Shown here in pieces: positions 1 to 8,514 of a DNA stretch of 64,000 nt (positions are counted from its first letter, which is position 1; each line of letters starts with the position of its first letter). A program made the position numbers and the translations under genes. The stretch lies in assembly GCA_045110675.1 (NCBI GenBank), contig JBGCGJ010000006.1, positions 186,001-250,000 of the forward strand, read 5' to 3'. The notes below the pieces were generated by a model. It was not told the origin of the DNA and ran no database searches. It was given only the letters and a program-made list of their open reading frames with translations. Source of the stretch: JBALVT01 sp045110675. GTDB taxonomy: Bacteria > Pseudomonadota > Gammaproteobacteria > Pseudomonadales > Halieaceae.

Positions 1-965
1 GTGGGAACGGCGATCAACATCGTGGCGTACATAAAGAACAACTCACCCGCGACCGGCATACCGACCGTGTACATGTGGTGTGCCCATACGATGAACGAGA
101 GGAACGCGATTGACGCCGTGGCGTATACCATGGAGTCATAACCAAACAGCTGCTTGCGGGAGAACGCGGGGATAATCTGCGAAACGACCCCGAACGCTGG
201 CAGGATGATGATGTAAACCTCAGGGTGCCCAAAGAACCAGAAAATATGCTGGAACAGTACGGGATCACCGCCACCAGCGGCTGAGAAGAAGCTGGTGCCG
301 AAGTGGATGTCCATAAGCATCATCGTCACCGCGCCCGCCAGCACCGGCATCACCGCTACTAGCAAAAATGCGGTAATCAACCAGGTCCATACGAACAGCG
401 GCATCTTCATGTAAGTCATGCCGGGCGCACGCATATTCATTACCGTGGCAATGATATTGATCGAGCCCATGATGGAAGACAGACCTAAAATATGCACCGA
501 GAAGATAAAGAAGGTAACCGAAGGCGGGGCATAGGTAGTGGAAAGCGGAGCGTAAAAGGTCCAACCAAATGCAGGCGCTCCACCTTCAACAAACAGAGTT
601 GAGGCCAACAGCAAAAAGGTGGGAGGTAGAATCCAGAAACTCCAGTTATTCATTCGTGGCAGAGCCATATCCGGTGCCCAGATCATCATCGGGATCATCC
701 AGTTAGCCAGACCAACAAATGAGGGCATGATAGCCCCGAATACCATGATAAGGCCGTGCAGTGTGGTCATCTGGTTGAAAAATGCCGGCTCGATAAGCTG
801 CATACCAGGCTGGAACAACTCGGCGCGAATAATCATGGCGAACGAGCCGCCCAAAATGAACATAGCAAAAGAGAACCACAGGTACATGGTTCCGATGTCT
901 TTGTGGTTGGTGGTAAAGAACCACCTAGTCAGGCCCTTGGCGGGACCGTGGTGATGATCGCCCAT
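1..965 (-). CDS. ctaD: Cytochrome c oxidase subunit I (partial, C-terminus beyond window)
   Basis: Catalytic subunit of the aa3-type haem-copper oxidase in the inner membrane; it reduces O2 to water and pumps protons. About 321 N-terminal residues are visible, starting MGDHHHGPAKG; the stop lies left of base 1. Seen directly: the TTNHKDIGTMYLWF start motif, the GHPEVYIIILPAFG helix (CuB histidine and the cross-linked tyrosine) and the AHHMYTVGM histidine pair. The start ATG is at 965-963, preceded by a GGAG ribosome site. It follows coxB on the same strand with a 15-base gap, so the two are one operon. Family assignment is secure. Confidence 0.95.
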   Translation of the reverse strand, partial: MGDHHHGPAKGLTRWFFTTNHKDIGTMYLWFSFAMFILGGSFAMIIRAELFQPGMQLIEPAFFNQMTTLHGLIMVFGAIMPSFVGLANWMIPMMIWAPDMALPRMNNWSFWILPPTFLLLASTLFVEGGAPAFGWTFYAPLSTTYAPPSVTFFIFSVHILGLSSIMGSINIIATVMNMRAPGMTYMKMPLFVWTWLITAFLLVAVMPVLAGAVTMMLMDIHFGTSFFSAAGGGDPVLFQHIFWFFGHPEVYIIILPAFGVVSQIIPAFSRKQLFGYDSMVYATASIAFLSFIVWAHHMYTVGMPVAGELFFMYATMLIAVP

Positions 966-980
966 CGTATACTCCTCCAA

Positions 981-2159
981 TTAGCCTTTTTTGTGGTTGA
1001 AGACATCAATAGGTTGAACTACGTCACCCATATTGTTGCCAAATGCGTTGCGTTGATAAGTAATGACCGCAGCCATATCGACGTCGTTTAGCTGTCCGCC
1101 AAAGGCTTGCATGGCGGTGCCAGGAACACCGTTAATACCTATCTCCAGGTGGCCGCTTACATCGCCGGTAGCGACGGCACTTCCGGCAATCGCCGTACCT
1201 ACCCCGCCTTCACCATTGGCGCCATGACAGGCCAGGCAACTGCGATCATAAACAGACTTGCCGCGTTCCATTTGCTCTGCCAATGAGAAATTCTGAGCCA
1301 TGAGTTGCTTTATCTCAGCTGCGTCTTTCTGCTTCACAGCCAGCCAGTCCGCGTAGGCCTCTTTACTGACGACATTGACCACAATAGGCATGAAGCCATG
1401 GTCCTTGCCACACAGCTCGGCACACTGACCGCGATAGACACCCTCTTTGGTAGCGAGAGTCCAGGTTTCGTTGATAAATCCGGGAATGGCGTCTTTTTTA
1501 ACCGCTAGATCGGGAACCCACCAGGAATGAATGACATCGTTGGCGGTTACCAGGAATCGAACTTTCGTATCCACCGGAATTACCAGAGGCTCGTCCACTT
1601 CTAACAGATAGTGTTGCCCTTTGGCCTCGGTGTTGTAAATTTCGCTTTGCGGTGTGCGTAAGTTACTGAAAAAAGATACATTTTCCTGGGTTTCGTCCAG
1701 GTACTCATACTTCCATTTCCACTGATAACCGGTCACCACGATGTCCAATTCGGAATCATCAAAGTTGTACACTTCCAACAGCGTTTTCGTGGCAGGCACA
1801 GCCATAACAACAAGGATTATAAAAGGCACAACCGTCCATGCAATTTCGACCTGTGTGCTTTCGTGAAAAGTGGCGGGTGTTACACCTCTCGACTTTCGGT
1901 GGTAATAGATGGAGTAAAACATTACCCCAAAAACCAACAGGCCGATAACAACACAGATCCAGAGGATGATCATATGCAGATCGTAGATACTTTGGCCTAC
2001 AGCGGTTACGCCGGCGGGCATATTGACTGTACTGGCCGTCATCACTTCTGCGTCGCTGCCCCAGGCACCGGCACTTAGCAAAGTCATCAGCATCAGCACA
2101 GGACCAAGCGCCAGCTGGTAAAGCCGTTTCGCTTTAAAACACATTCCCCGTGTCTCCAT
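981..2159 (-). CDS. coxB: Cytochrome c oxidase subunit II with fused cytochrome c domain
   Basis: Takes electrons from soluble cytochrome c and passes them through CuA to subunit I. The 392-aa protein has a signal-like N-terminus (about 11-33), two membrane segments (about 61-85 and 107-127) and a periplasmic cupredoxin domain. CuA ligands are visible: H211, C246, E248, C250, H254 and M257. A C-terminal cytochrome c domain follows, with CLACH at 308-312 and a likely axial M350. This caa3-like fusion means the enzyme carries its own haem c electron entry point. First gene of the coxB-ctaD operon. An internal ATG at residue 6 is an alternative start. Confidence 0.95.
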   Translation of the reverse strand: METRGMCFKAKRLYQLALGPVLMLMTLLSAGAWGSDAEVMTASTVNMPAGVTAVGQSIYDLHMIILWICVVIGLLVFGVMFYSIYYHRKSRGVTPATFHESTQVEIAWTVVPFIILVVMAVPATKTLLEVYNFDDSELDIVVTGYQWKWKYEYLDETQENVSFFSNLRTPQSEIYNTEAKGQHYLLEVDEPLVIPVDTKVRFLVTANDVIHSWWVPDLAVKKDAIPGFINETWTLATKEGVYRGQCAELCGKDHGFMPIVVNVVSKEAYADWLAVKQKDAAEIKQLMAQNFSLAEQMERGKSVYDRSCLACHGANGEGGVGTAIAGSAVATGDVSGHLEIGINGVPGTAMQAFGGQLNDVDMAAVITYQRNAFGNNMGDVVQPIDVFNHKKG

Positions 2160-2487
2160 ATTGTCGTATTTAATTGTTACTCAGCTGCATAAGGCCCGAG
2201 AATTTGCCCCAAGGGAAAACCCCTAAACCAAACCAATTTCCCGAATCGGCCTTAAACAAATATAGCGCAGAACCCCCAAGACGACAGGCGGCATCTACTG
2301 CAATACACTGTTTGATTTTGCACAGCTGAAATTTGTAATCCTCGAGGCGTGGCACAGCCGACTGTTCGAGGCGCGGGGATTATAGCGAAACTTAAACGTA
2401 AAAAACACTAAGATACTGATTTTAAGGGAGTTTGATTAGACGGCTCCAATCCGAACACATCCGAGTAAAAGCGAGCTTGAGATTAGA
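2160..2487. other. Divergent intergenic region coxB / dinF
   Basis: 328 bases between the divergent coxB and dinF-like genes. It must hold both promoters, but I cannot place convincing -35/-10 pairs. A 61-codon minus-strand frame in it has no family character and was not called. Confidence 0.5.
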
Positions 2488-3825
2488 GTGCTAGATATGG
2501 CGAAAGCCAACAAACTCAACCACCAAATATGGGATATTGCCTGGCCGGCAATCCTGTCGAATCTATCAATTCCAATTCTGGGTCTGGTTGATACTGCGAT
2601 CCTGGGGCATCTTGGAACCACGCGATACCTTGGCGCGGTCGCAATTGGCGGGGCCATTCTCTCCTTTTTGTATTGGGGGTTCAGCTTTCTGCGCATGGGA
2701 ACCACAGGGCTGGTTGCCAAAGCGATCGGCGCCGGAAACCGCATGGACGCGCTACAGGTGCTGGCACAGTCGACGCTGCTGGCGCTGGCGATTGCCCTAT
2801 TGGTTATCCTGCTTCATCCAATGTTGCTTGATACGGGTCTCGCCCTGATGTCTGTTAGCGAGCCGCTTGGCGCACTTGCAAATAGCTACGCGTCCATACG
2901 CATCTACAGTGCCCCTGCGGTTCTGACCACTTACGCATGCATAGGTTGGTTTATCGGCAACAGAAACACACGTTGGCCACTGCTTATTGTAGTGACCACC
3001 AACTTTTGCAATATAGGCCTGGACTTCCTATTGATTGTTGGCCTGCAAATGGCCAGTGATGGCGCCGCGTTGGCGACCGTCATATCTGAGTACTTGGGCT
3101 GTGGGTTGGCGTTTTACGGCGTCTGGCGCAATTTACCTGAGCGGCCGAACTCACAGTTCTATAAAGCGCTGCAAAGCTGGCAGGCTTATGGCAGTCTGCT
3201 GACCAGTAGTCGCCATCTCTTCGTAAGAACAAGCTGTCTTCTGTTCAGCTTTGCCTTTTTCACCGCCATGGGTGAAAAGCTTGGGCCCAATATTCTTGCC
3301 GCGAATACAATATTGATGCAGTTGATCATGTTGGGTGCTTACGGCCTGGACGGCTTTGCCTATGCAGCGGAGGCCTTAACAGGCAACCGGATTGGAGCGA
3401 AGGACCTGCGAGGTTTTTATGAAACAGTAAAGCATTGCGGTGCCTGGTGTGCGGGAACAGCATTCCTTGTAAGCCTCGCTTTCCTAATATTGCACCTGCC
3501 CCTGTTCAAGGTGCTGACAGATCTAAGCGAGGTGCATCAGCTGCTGCTGAAATACCATTGGTGGCTGATCGCGCTGCCAATCCTAGCCGCACCGAGCTAT
3601 CTACTCGATGGTATTTTTATCGGCACCGCGGAAACTCGTTACATGATGTACACAATGCTGTTCAGTACTGCGTGTATTTACTTACCTGCCTGGTACTTTA
3701 CCAGTCATTGGGGCAATCATGGCCTGTGGCTTGCTTTCGCATTGTTCAATGTCGCCCGAGGTTTGTCCCTGCAAACGTGTTATTGGCAATTGAGCCGGAG
3801 GGAGCGCTGGTTGCGTTCGGATTAA
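2488..3825 (+). CDS. dinF: MATE family efflux transporter, DinF type
   Basis: Predicted 12-helix inner-membrane multidrug/toxin extrusion antiporter of 445 aa, close to the length of E. coli DinF. Shared features are the early IFSN/ILSN-type motif followed by LGLVDTAILGHLG, the RMGTTGLVAKA segment, the AYGLDGFAYAAEALTG motif near residue 290 and the YLLDGIFIGTAETR motif near residue 370. The substrate cannot be told from sequence. The frame opens with GTG at 2488; ATG at 2497 is equally possible because neither has a strong ribosome site. It stands alone, divergent from coxB. Confidence 0.9.
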   Translation: MLDMAKANKLNHQIWDIAWPAILSNLSIPILGLVDTAILGHLGTTRYLGAVAIGGAILSFLYWGFSFLRMGTTGLVAKAIGAGNRMDALQVLAQSTLLALAIALLVILLHPMLLDTGLALMSVSEPLGALANSYASIRIYSAPAVLTTYACIGWFIGNRNTRWPLLIVVTTNFCNIGLDFLLIVGLQMASDGAALATVISEYLGCGLAFYGVWRNLPERPNSQFYKALQSWQAYGSLLTSSRHLFVRTSCLLFSFAFFTAMGEKLGPNILAANTILMQLIMLGAYGLDGFAYAAEALTGNRIGAKDLRGFYETVKHCGAWCAGTAFLVSLAFLILHLPLFKVLTDLSEVHQLLLKYHWWLIALPILAAPSYLLDGIFIGTAETRYMMYTMLFSTACIYLPAWYFTSHWGNHGLWLAFALFNVARGLSLQTCYWQLSRRERWLRSD

Positions 3826-3918
3826 ATCTCGTCAAGGTAACATTTCCTTAGCAAAACCATGGGAATGTACTAGCCTGAATCAAAGGATGAATTCTGCAAA
3901 CAAGACATCGGGTGCTGT

Positions 3919-4551
3919 ATGACGACGCCGACCATCAGAGAAATTATCAGCAGAGCAATTGATAGCGAAAAACAAACAGGATTGTTACGCGCTTATCTCG
4001 TCGACAGGCAGGATCAACTTTCTGAGACTCTCATCTTGCCCGAGCACGAACCCATATCGGCGCTTTTAATTTTTATTACCGGCTATATCGAAAGTGTTCC
4101 GAGCAGCCTTAGTCTGGTCGCAGCGGTGAGTAAGAAACTTGGCTTTCATAGTTATGCCGCCCCTTTTTTAGTGCTCGCCGAGGACTACTTTTTACATCCA
4201 CCGGAGCCTATCGCCGACGCCCAGGGTCTAATGGGCCTGCTTGACGAGGCGTTTCTCGCCCACCGTTTACTCGAGGAAGTGAACGACAATCACATGCGAC
4301 ACTTGAAGCGACAGCTTCTTCCCCTGGATATGACGGAAGCCAATACAATCGTGCATCATCTGATAGGTGATGACCTGGCCAGCCAGCTTGAAAATCTTGT
4401 GCAGTACGCCGCATCCCAATTACTCGCGGAAGAAAAAGCCTGGGAGCAAGTTCGAAATTTACCCGCCTCCGCCGAACTACCAGAGACCATTGTCTCCAGC
4501 GAACAACTGATGTGGGAACCCCACAAAGTGCGTCTGCGAATGGCTTCCTGA
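3919..4551 (+). CDS. Hypothetical protein (210 aa)
   Basis: I do not recognise the family. The product looks soluble, acidic and mostly helical, with no signal peptide. It includes a moderately hydrophobic stretch (ALLIFITGYIESVPSSLSLV, about 48-67) that seems too broken to be a membrane segment, and a leucine-rich helix pair in the middle (HRLLEEVNDNHMRHLKRQLL). It lies 93 bases after dinF and ends 10 bases before the convergent yheV-like gene. Codon use resembles its neighbours, so it is probably a real lineage-specific gene. Confidence 0.7.
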   Translation: MTTPTIREIISRAIDSEKQTGLLRAYLVDRQDQLSETLILPEHEPISALLIFITGYIESVPSSLSLVAAVSKKLGFHSYAAPFLVLAEDYFLHPPEPIADAQGLMGLLDEAFLAHRLLEEVNDNHMRHLKRQLLPLDMTEANTIVHHLIGDDLASQLENLVQYAASQLLAEEKAWEQVRNLPASAELPETIVSSEQLMWEPHKVRLRMAS

Positions 4552-4561
4552 TCCCGCTAAA

Positions 4562-4804
4562 CTAACTATCTCTTTCGGGTCCGGCTGGGTCCAGCAGCGT
4601 GACAACCTCAGCAGCAGTTTCCACCCGCCTGGCGGACGCGCGACTGACTCGTGTCGGCAGCTCCTCCGCCGGGCCCTTCGGACGTGCGTCACTGAAACCA
4701 CAGGCAACGCATTCGCGCTGGTCAGTTTCTCCGTCTATCACTATCTTGTCCATTGCCGAGCAGCGCGGACAAACCGCACCTGCTATAAAACGCCGGGTCT
4801 TCAC
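4562..4804 (-). CDS. YheV-like zinc-ribbon protein
   Basis: Small 80-aa putative metal-binding protein. Two CxxC knuckles are visible, CPRC at 12-15 and CVAC at 32-35, with the family's RRFIAGAVCP opening and a conserved basic RPKGP after the second knuckle. This matches the YheV / DUF2387 pattern; function is unknown. I chose the GTG at 4804 because a GGAGAG ribosome site lies just upstream; the frame stays open for 33 more codons upstream but those residues look non-coding. The C-terminal tail after residue 44 is longer than in E. coli YheV. Confidence 0.75.
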   Translation of the reverse strand: MKTRRFIAGAVCPRCSAMDKIVIDGETDQRECVACGFSDARPKGPAEELPTRVSRASARRVETAAEVVTLLDPAGPERDS

Positions 4805-4924
4805 ATATCTCTCCACAAATCTTCGCCCGCTGGCAAAGATGCTTGCGCACTGAAGCCAAAATACTGGCCAGAGCCATTCATGCTGGCTATTGTAGCAACA
4901 CATTAACCTTTATAAGAGCGATGA

Positions 4925-5485
4925 ATGAAGCACTACAATTCGAACAGTGTCCGCAGTTTTAACGGAACGACCCCAACGCTGGGGCGAGGTGTGCTCGTAG
5001 ATCCAACAGCGGTTGTACTGGGAGATGTCGTTCTCGGCGATGACGTATCCGTATGGCCTCAGGTTGCCGTACGCGGTGACGTGCACAAAATTCGCGTAGG
5101 CGCGAGAACCAGTATTCAGGATGGCTCCGTTCTCCATGTCACCCACGCAGGTCCTTACAACCAAGCCGGCTGGCCTCTGACTATAGGATCGGAAGTCACT
5201 GTTGGACACAAGGCAACGCTACACGGTTGTACGGTCGGTAACCGGGTGCTCGTTGGTATGGGGGCCATCGTAATGGATGGTGCAATCGTGGAAAATAACG
5301 TTGTAATTGCTGCGGGCGCACTGGTGACACCTCGCAAACATCTGCGGAGTGGATTTTTGTATGCCGGATCTCCAGCCCGGGAAGTTCGCGCACTATCACA
5401 AGGTGAAATGGAGTACTTCAGCTACAGCGCCGATAACTATGTGGCATTGAAAGACCGTCACCTGGCGGAATTGGAGTCTGTTTAG
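4925..5485 (+). CDS. Gamma-carbonic-anhydrase-like hexapeptide-repeat protein (YrdA family)
   Basis: 186-aa left-handed beta-helix protein built from hexapeptide repeats (for example VVLGDVVLGDDV, about 30-41, and GNRVLVGMGAIV). The three metal-binding histidines expected for gamma-class carbonic anhydrases can be placed at H71 or H74, H95 and H100 (GHKATLHG). It likely forms a cytoplasmic trimer with zinc or iron; most bacterial YrdA proteins have no proven carbonic anhydrase activity, so activity is uncertain. ATG at 4925 overlaps an out-of-frame ATG at 4921. Convergent with aroE. Confidence 0.88.
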   Translation: MKHYNSNSVRSFNGTTPTLGRGVLVDPTAVVLGDVVLGDDVSVWPQVAVRGDVHKIRVGARTSIQDGSVLHVTHAGPYNQAGWPLTIGSEVTVGHKATLHGCTVGNRVLVGMGAIVMDGAIVENNVVIAAGALVTPRKHLRSGFLYAGSPAREVRALSQGEMEYFSYSADNYVALKDRHLAELESV

Positions 5486-5515
5486 TCGAAAACAAAATTG
5501 CCGACGAAGCAAAAA

Positions 5516-6364
5516 CTAGGGCGCCGAAATTGAAGCTCTGATTTGACTAATCACCGGGCCGCTCTCGGGGCGCGCTCTACGCCAGAGATAAAAAGACTCC
5601 GCGGCTTGCTCAACCAACATACCCAGCCCATCGGCAACAGCCCAGGCTGCGTGGTGAGCAGCCCAGCGCATAAACACTGTGGGTTCTGCACCGTAAACCA
5701 TATCGTAGCAACAACTGCGCTCTGTCAGAATCGTACTGGAAAGTTCGGGCATATCACCACTTAACCCGGCGCTGGTGCCATTAATGATCAGATCAAACTG
5801 GCGCTCTTCAATAAGTGAGAAGGCGCCCCCTTCAATCGGCCCGAGATCCGAAAACTCCGCAGCCAAGTCAGCGGCACGCGCAGCGGTTCGGTTCACCACC
5901 AATAACTCGCTGGGGTGCTCGCGCAGCAGGGGCTCCAATACGCCACGGACTGCACCGCCCGCTCCCAGAACGAGAACCCTCAAACCATTAATGGTCCAAC
6001 CCAGATTGGCGATCATGTCTTTAACCAGGCCGATACCATCGGTGTTGTCCCCGGAAATCGTACCGTCTGGATTGTGGATCAGCGTGTTCACAGCTCCGGC
6101 CCGTTCCGCCCTGACGCTTTTTTTATCAGCAAATTCGAAGGCGTCCTGCTTGAAAGGTACCGTCACATTAAGGCCTGATCCGCCACTTTCAAAGAACTGT
6201 TTGGCCGCGGTATCAAAACCATCGACATCCACTTTTACGGCTCTATACAGCATGGATTGATCGCATTGCTCCGCGAAAGCCGCATGTATTACAGGGGACT
6301 TGCTGTGCTTGATCGGATTGCCAAACACCGCGTACTTATCGATTTTCTCAGCGGTTGTCGTCAC
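5516..6364 (-). CDS. aroE: Shikimate dehydrogenase
   Basis: NADPH-dependent reduction of 3-dehydroshikimate to shikimate in aromatic amino acid biosynthesis, cytoplasmic. 282 aa, normal length. Seen: substrate motif GNPIKHSKSP at 15-24, NVTVPFK with the catalytic lysine, dinucleotide motif GAGGAVRG near 134, NADPH-phosphate motif NRTAARA and NGTSAGLSG. Starts with GTG at 6364, three bases after the hemF stop, so it is probably translated with hemF. The hemF-aroE order is as in Pseudomonas. Confidence 0.96.
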   Translation of the reverse strand: MTTTAEKIDKYAVFGNPIKHSKSPVIHAAFAEQCDQSMLYRAVKVDVDGFDTAAKQFFESGGSGLNVTVPFKQDAFEFADKKSVRAERAGAVNTLIHNPDGTISGDNTDGIGLVKDMIANLGWTINGLRVLVLGAGGAVRGVLEPLLREHPSELLVVNRTAARAADLAAEFSDLGPIEGGAFSLIEERQFDLIINGTSAGLSGDMPELSSTILTERSCCYDMVYGAEPTVFMRWAAHHAAWAVADGLGMLVEQAAESFYLWRRARPESGPVISQIRASISAP

Positions 6365-6367
6365 TGC

Positions 6368-7279
6368 TTAAACCGCCTGCCCCAGCCAATCGCGACCGCG
6401 AAGATAGTAGTCGGTCAACTCGTATTCGGGAGTTCCAGGCTCGGGATGATAATCATATTCCCATCGCACAAGCGGCGGCAACGACATCAGAATGGCCTCT
6501 GTTCTACCACCCGATTGCAAACCGAACAAAGTGCCGCGATCAAACACCAAATTAAACTCCACATAACGTCCGCGACGATACAGCTGAAACTGTTTCTCCC
6601 TGTCGCCGTAAGCCTGCTCTTTACGCCGCTGCACAATAGGTAGATACGCTAGTAGAAATGAATCGCCAATAGATCGCATGAAGTCAAAGCAGGTCTCAAA
6701 CCCCCAACTGTTAAGGTCATCGTAAAACAGACCACCAATGCCACGGGGCTCATCGCGATGAGCGAGGTAAAAGTATTCGTCGCACCAGGTTTTATAGCGC
6801 GAGTACACATCATCGCCGAAGGGCGCGCAGGCAGCGGCAGCGACCTGATGCCAGCTAACACAATCTTCGACATTGCCATAATAGGGCGTTAGATCATAGC
6901 CACCGCCGAACCACCAAATAGGTTCTTCACCCTCTTTTTCCGCAACGAAAAAACGCACGTTTGCATGAGAGGTGGGCACATAGGGGTTGCGGGGGTGAAT
7001 CACTAGAGACAGGCCCATAGCCTGAAAATTTCGACCGGCGAGTTCGGGCCGCGCCGCGCTCGCCGATGGAGGCAAGTTAGAACCGTAAACATGCGAAAAA
7101 TTGACGCCGGCTTTTTCAAAGACTGCTCCGTCAGCGAGCACGCGGCTACGGCCATCTCCACCTTCGGGACGCTGCCACAGATCCTCATTGAAAGAGTGTT
7201 CACCGTCTTCTTCGCTAAGCGCCGTGCATATCTGGTCTTGCAATGCCAGGAGATAAGTTTTGACTTGTTCAATCTGCAT
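6368..7279 (-). CDS. hemF: Oxygen-dependent coproporphyrinogen III oxidase
   Basis: Converts coproporphyrinogen III to protoporphyrinogen IX with O2 in haem synthesis. From ATG at 7279 the product is 303 aa (E. coli 299) and aligns from the first residues (QVKTYLLALQDQIC). Conserved blocks: GGDGRSRVL, GVNFSHVYG, HPRNPYVPTSHANVRFF, WWFGGGYDLTPYYG, KTWCDEYFYL, RGIGGLFYDDL, GRYVEFNLVFDRGTLFGLQ. The frame is open to a TTG at 7339, but those 20 extra residues have no counterpart and overlap a likely promoter. It sits in the purE-tsaC-hemF-aroE array; the oxidase operon upstream creates haem demand. Confidence 0.96.
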   Translation of the reverse strand: MQIEQVKTYLLALQDQICTALSEEDGEHSFNEDLWQRPEGGDGRSRVLADGAVFEKAGVNFSHVYGSNLPPSASAARPELAGRNFQAMGLSLVIHPRNPYVPTSHANVRFFVAEKEGEEPIWWFGGGYDLTPYYGNVEDCVSWHQVAAAACAPFGDDVYSRYKTWCDEYFYLAHRDEPRGIGGLFYDDLNSWGFETCFDFMRSIGDSFLLAYLPIVQRRKEQAYGDREKQFQLYRRGRYVEFNLVFDRGTLFGLQSGGRTEAILMSLPPLVRWEYDYHPEPGTPEYELTDYYLRGRDWLGQAV

Positions 7280-7312
7280 ATAAAGCGTATTCACAGTGTT
7301 GGACCGCGCTGG

Positions 7313-7340
7313 ATTATACGCGCGAAAATCCAAGAACAAT
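7313..7340 (-). promoter_or_regulatory. Possible hemF promoter
   Basis: A perfect TATAAT -10 box reads on the minus strand at 7318-7313, 34 bases before the chosen hemF ATG. The best -35 candidate, TTGTTC, has a short 15-base spacer, so the call rests mainly on the -10 box. Confidence 0.4.
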
Positions 7341-7355
7341 ACCGGGCTTGGCTAA

Positions 7356-7919
7356 CTAGCTGCGAATTACTTGATTTGAAACAACATTGCGAATCAGGGA
7401 AGGTTTTTTCTCTGAACCAACTGAGCCCGGGACGATATAATCTAATTGGCCTCCAAAATATCGCAAAACCTGAAATCGCTGGGTGGCCGCAACGCACCCT
7501 GCGCGATTGGCAGACGTCGAAACCAATACACCACCCCAGCTGTTGCACAAGTTGCGGACAACATGGTGGGCACTGACACGAACGGCGACCGTATCGTGAT
7601 CGCCATGTATCCACTGGGGTACTCGACCATGGTGCGGTACCAGCCAGGTATTGGGTCCCGGCCAGGATTCATCCAAACGGAGGCGATGCTGCTCATCCAA
7701 ACCAGATAACAGCCAATCAAGCTGAGCGACGTTGCTGGCTACAAGTATCAATCCTTTCCCCACCTCGCGTCGCTTCAGAGCCAACAAGCGATTTACCGCG
7801 GCTTCATCGGCGGGATCACAACCCAAACCCCAAACCGCCTCGGTGGGGTAGGCGATAACCCCACCTCGACGCAAAGACGCTACAGCGCCGGAAATTTGAA
7901 AAGCGGGCAGGGAAGACAA
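7356..7919 (-). CDS. tsaC: Threonylcarbamoyl-AMP synthase (Sua5/YrdC/TsaC)
   Basis: Makes threonylcarbamoyl-AMP from threonine, bicarbonate and ATP, the first step of tRNA t6A37 modification at ANN-decoding tRNAs. 187 aa, the short TsaC form without the Sua5 C-terminal domain. Seen: GVIAYPTEAVWGLGCDP near residue 20, KRREVGKGLILVA (substrate lysine/arginine) and STSANRAG near the C-terminus. Start is a TTG two bases after the purE stop; it puts the conserved PTEA motif at the same distance as in E. coli TsaC. Confidence 0.93.
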   Translation of the reverse strand: MSSLPAFQISGAVASLRRGGVIAYPTEAVWGLGCDPADEAAVNRLLALKRREVGKGLILVASNVAQLDWLLSGLDEQHRLRLDESWPGPNTWLVPHHGRVPQWIHGDHDTVAVRVSAHHVVRNLCNSWGGVLVSTSANRAGCVAATQRFQVLRYFGGQLDYIVPGSVGSEKKPSLIRNVVSNQVIRS

Positions 7920-7921
7920 AC

Positions 7922-8425
7922 TCAGCTCTGCAGAGATTTCTGTAGTGCCTCATCTTTGGCAAAAATGGCCGCAGCGTTGGCTTCGCGCTCTTCGCGCAGT
8001 GCGTCTCCTAAGGCCGGATTAGCGGTTGCCAATATTTGTGCCGCCAGATAGGCCGCATTTTTTGCTCCGGCCTTGCCAATGGCGACCGTAGCCACGGGAA
8101 TACCTGCGGGCATCTGAACAGTCGACAACAAGGCGTCCAGGCCATCCAAAGACGCATTCATAGGCACTCCAATAACCGGCTTCACTGTCGTGGCCGATAC
8201 GGCGCCGGCCAAGTGCGCTGCCATACCCGCAGCAGCGATAAACACTGCGCAACCTCTGGACTCCGCATCGAGAATAAATGCCTTGGTTGCCTCTGGAGTG
8301 CGATGAGCGGATGTAATACGAACTTCAAAAGGGATACCGAGGGACTTTAATACGGCGAAGCTTGCTTCCATAACGGGTAAGTCCGAATCGGAGCCCATTA
8401 CAATTCCAACAAAAGGCGTGCTCAT
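7922..8425 (-). CDS. purE: N5-carboxyaminoimidazole ribonucleotide mutase
   Basis: Class I PurE: rearranges N5-CAIR to 4-carboxy-5-aminoimidazole ribonucleotide in purine synthesis. 167 aa. Seen: GIVMGSDSDLPVM near residue 7, the catalytic SAHRTPE motif, AAAGMAAHLAGAVSATT and GVPM. I set the start at ATG 8425, preceded by AGGAG seven bases upstream; the frame is open 39 codons further but overlaps dprA. purK is not next to it, unlike the common purEK pair. Confidence 0.95.
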   Translation of the reverse strand: MSTPFVGIVMGSDSDLPVMEASFAVLKSLGIPFEVRITSAHRTPEATKAFILDAESRGCAVFIAAAGMAAHLAGAVSATTVKPVIGVPMNASLDGLDALLSTVQMPAGIPVATVAIGKAGAKNAAYLAAQILATANPALGDALREEREANAAAIFAKDEALQKSLQS

Positions 8426-8514
8426 CAATAAAACTCCTGTCCTGCAGATAAAAGTGAGGCGGTGCCCCGCGACGATTGCGGATTCTAGCAATTGCGGCCG
8501 CAGGGGCAAAGACC

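Noticed and set aside
2170..2355. 61-codon minus-strand frame between coxB and dinF
   Set aside because: No recognisable family, no ribosome site, lies in the expected promoter region.
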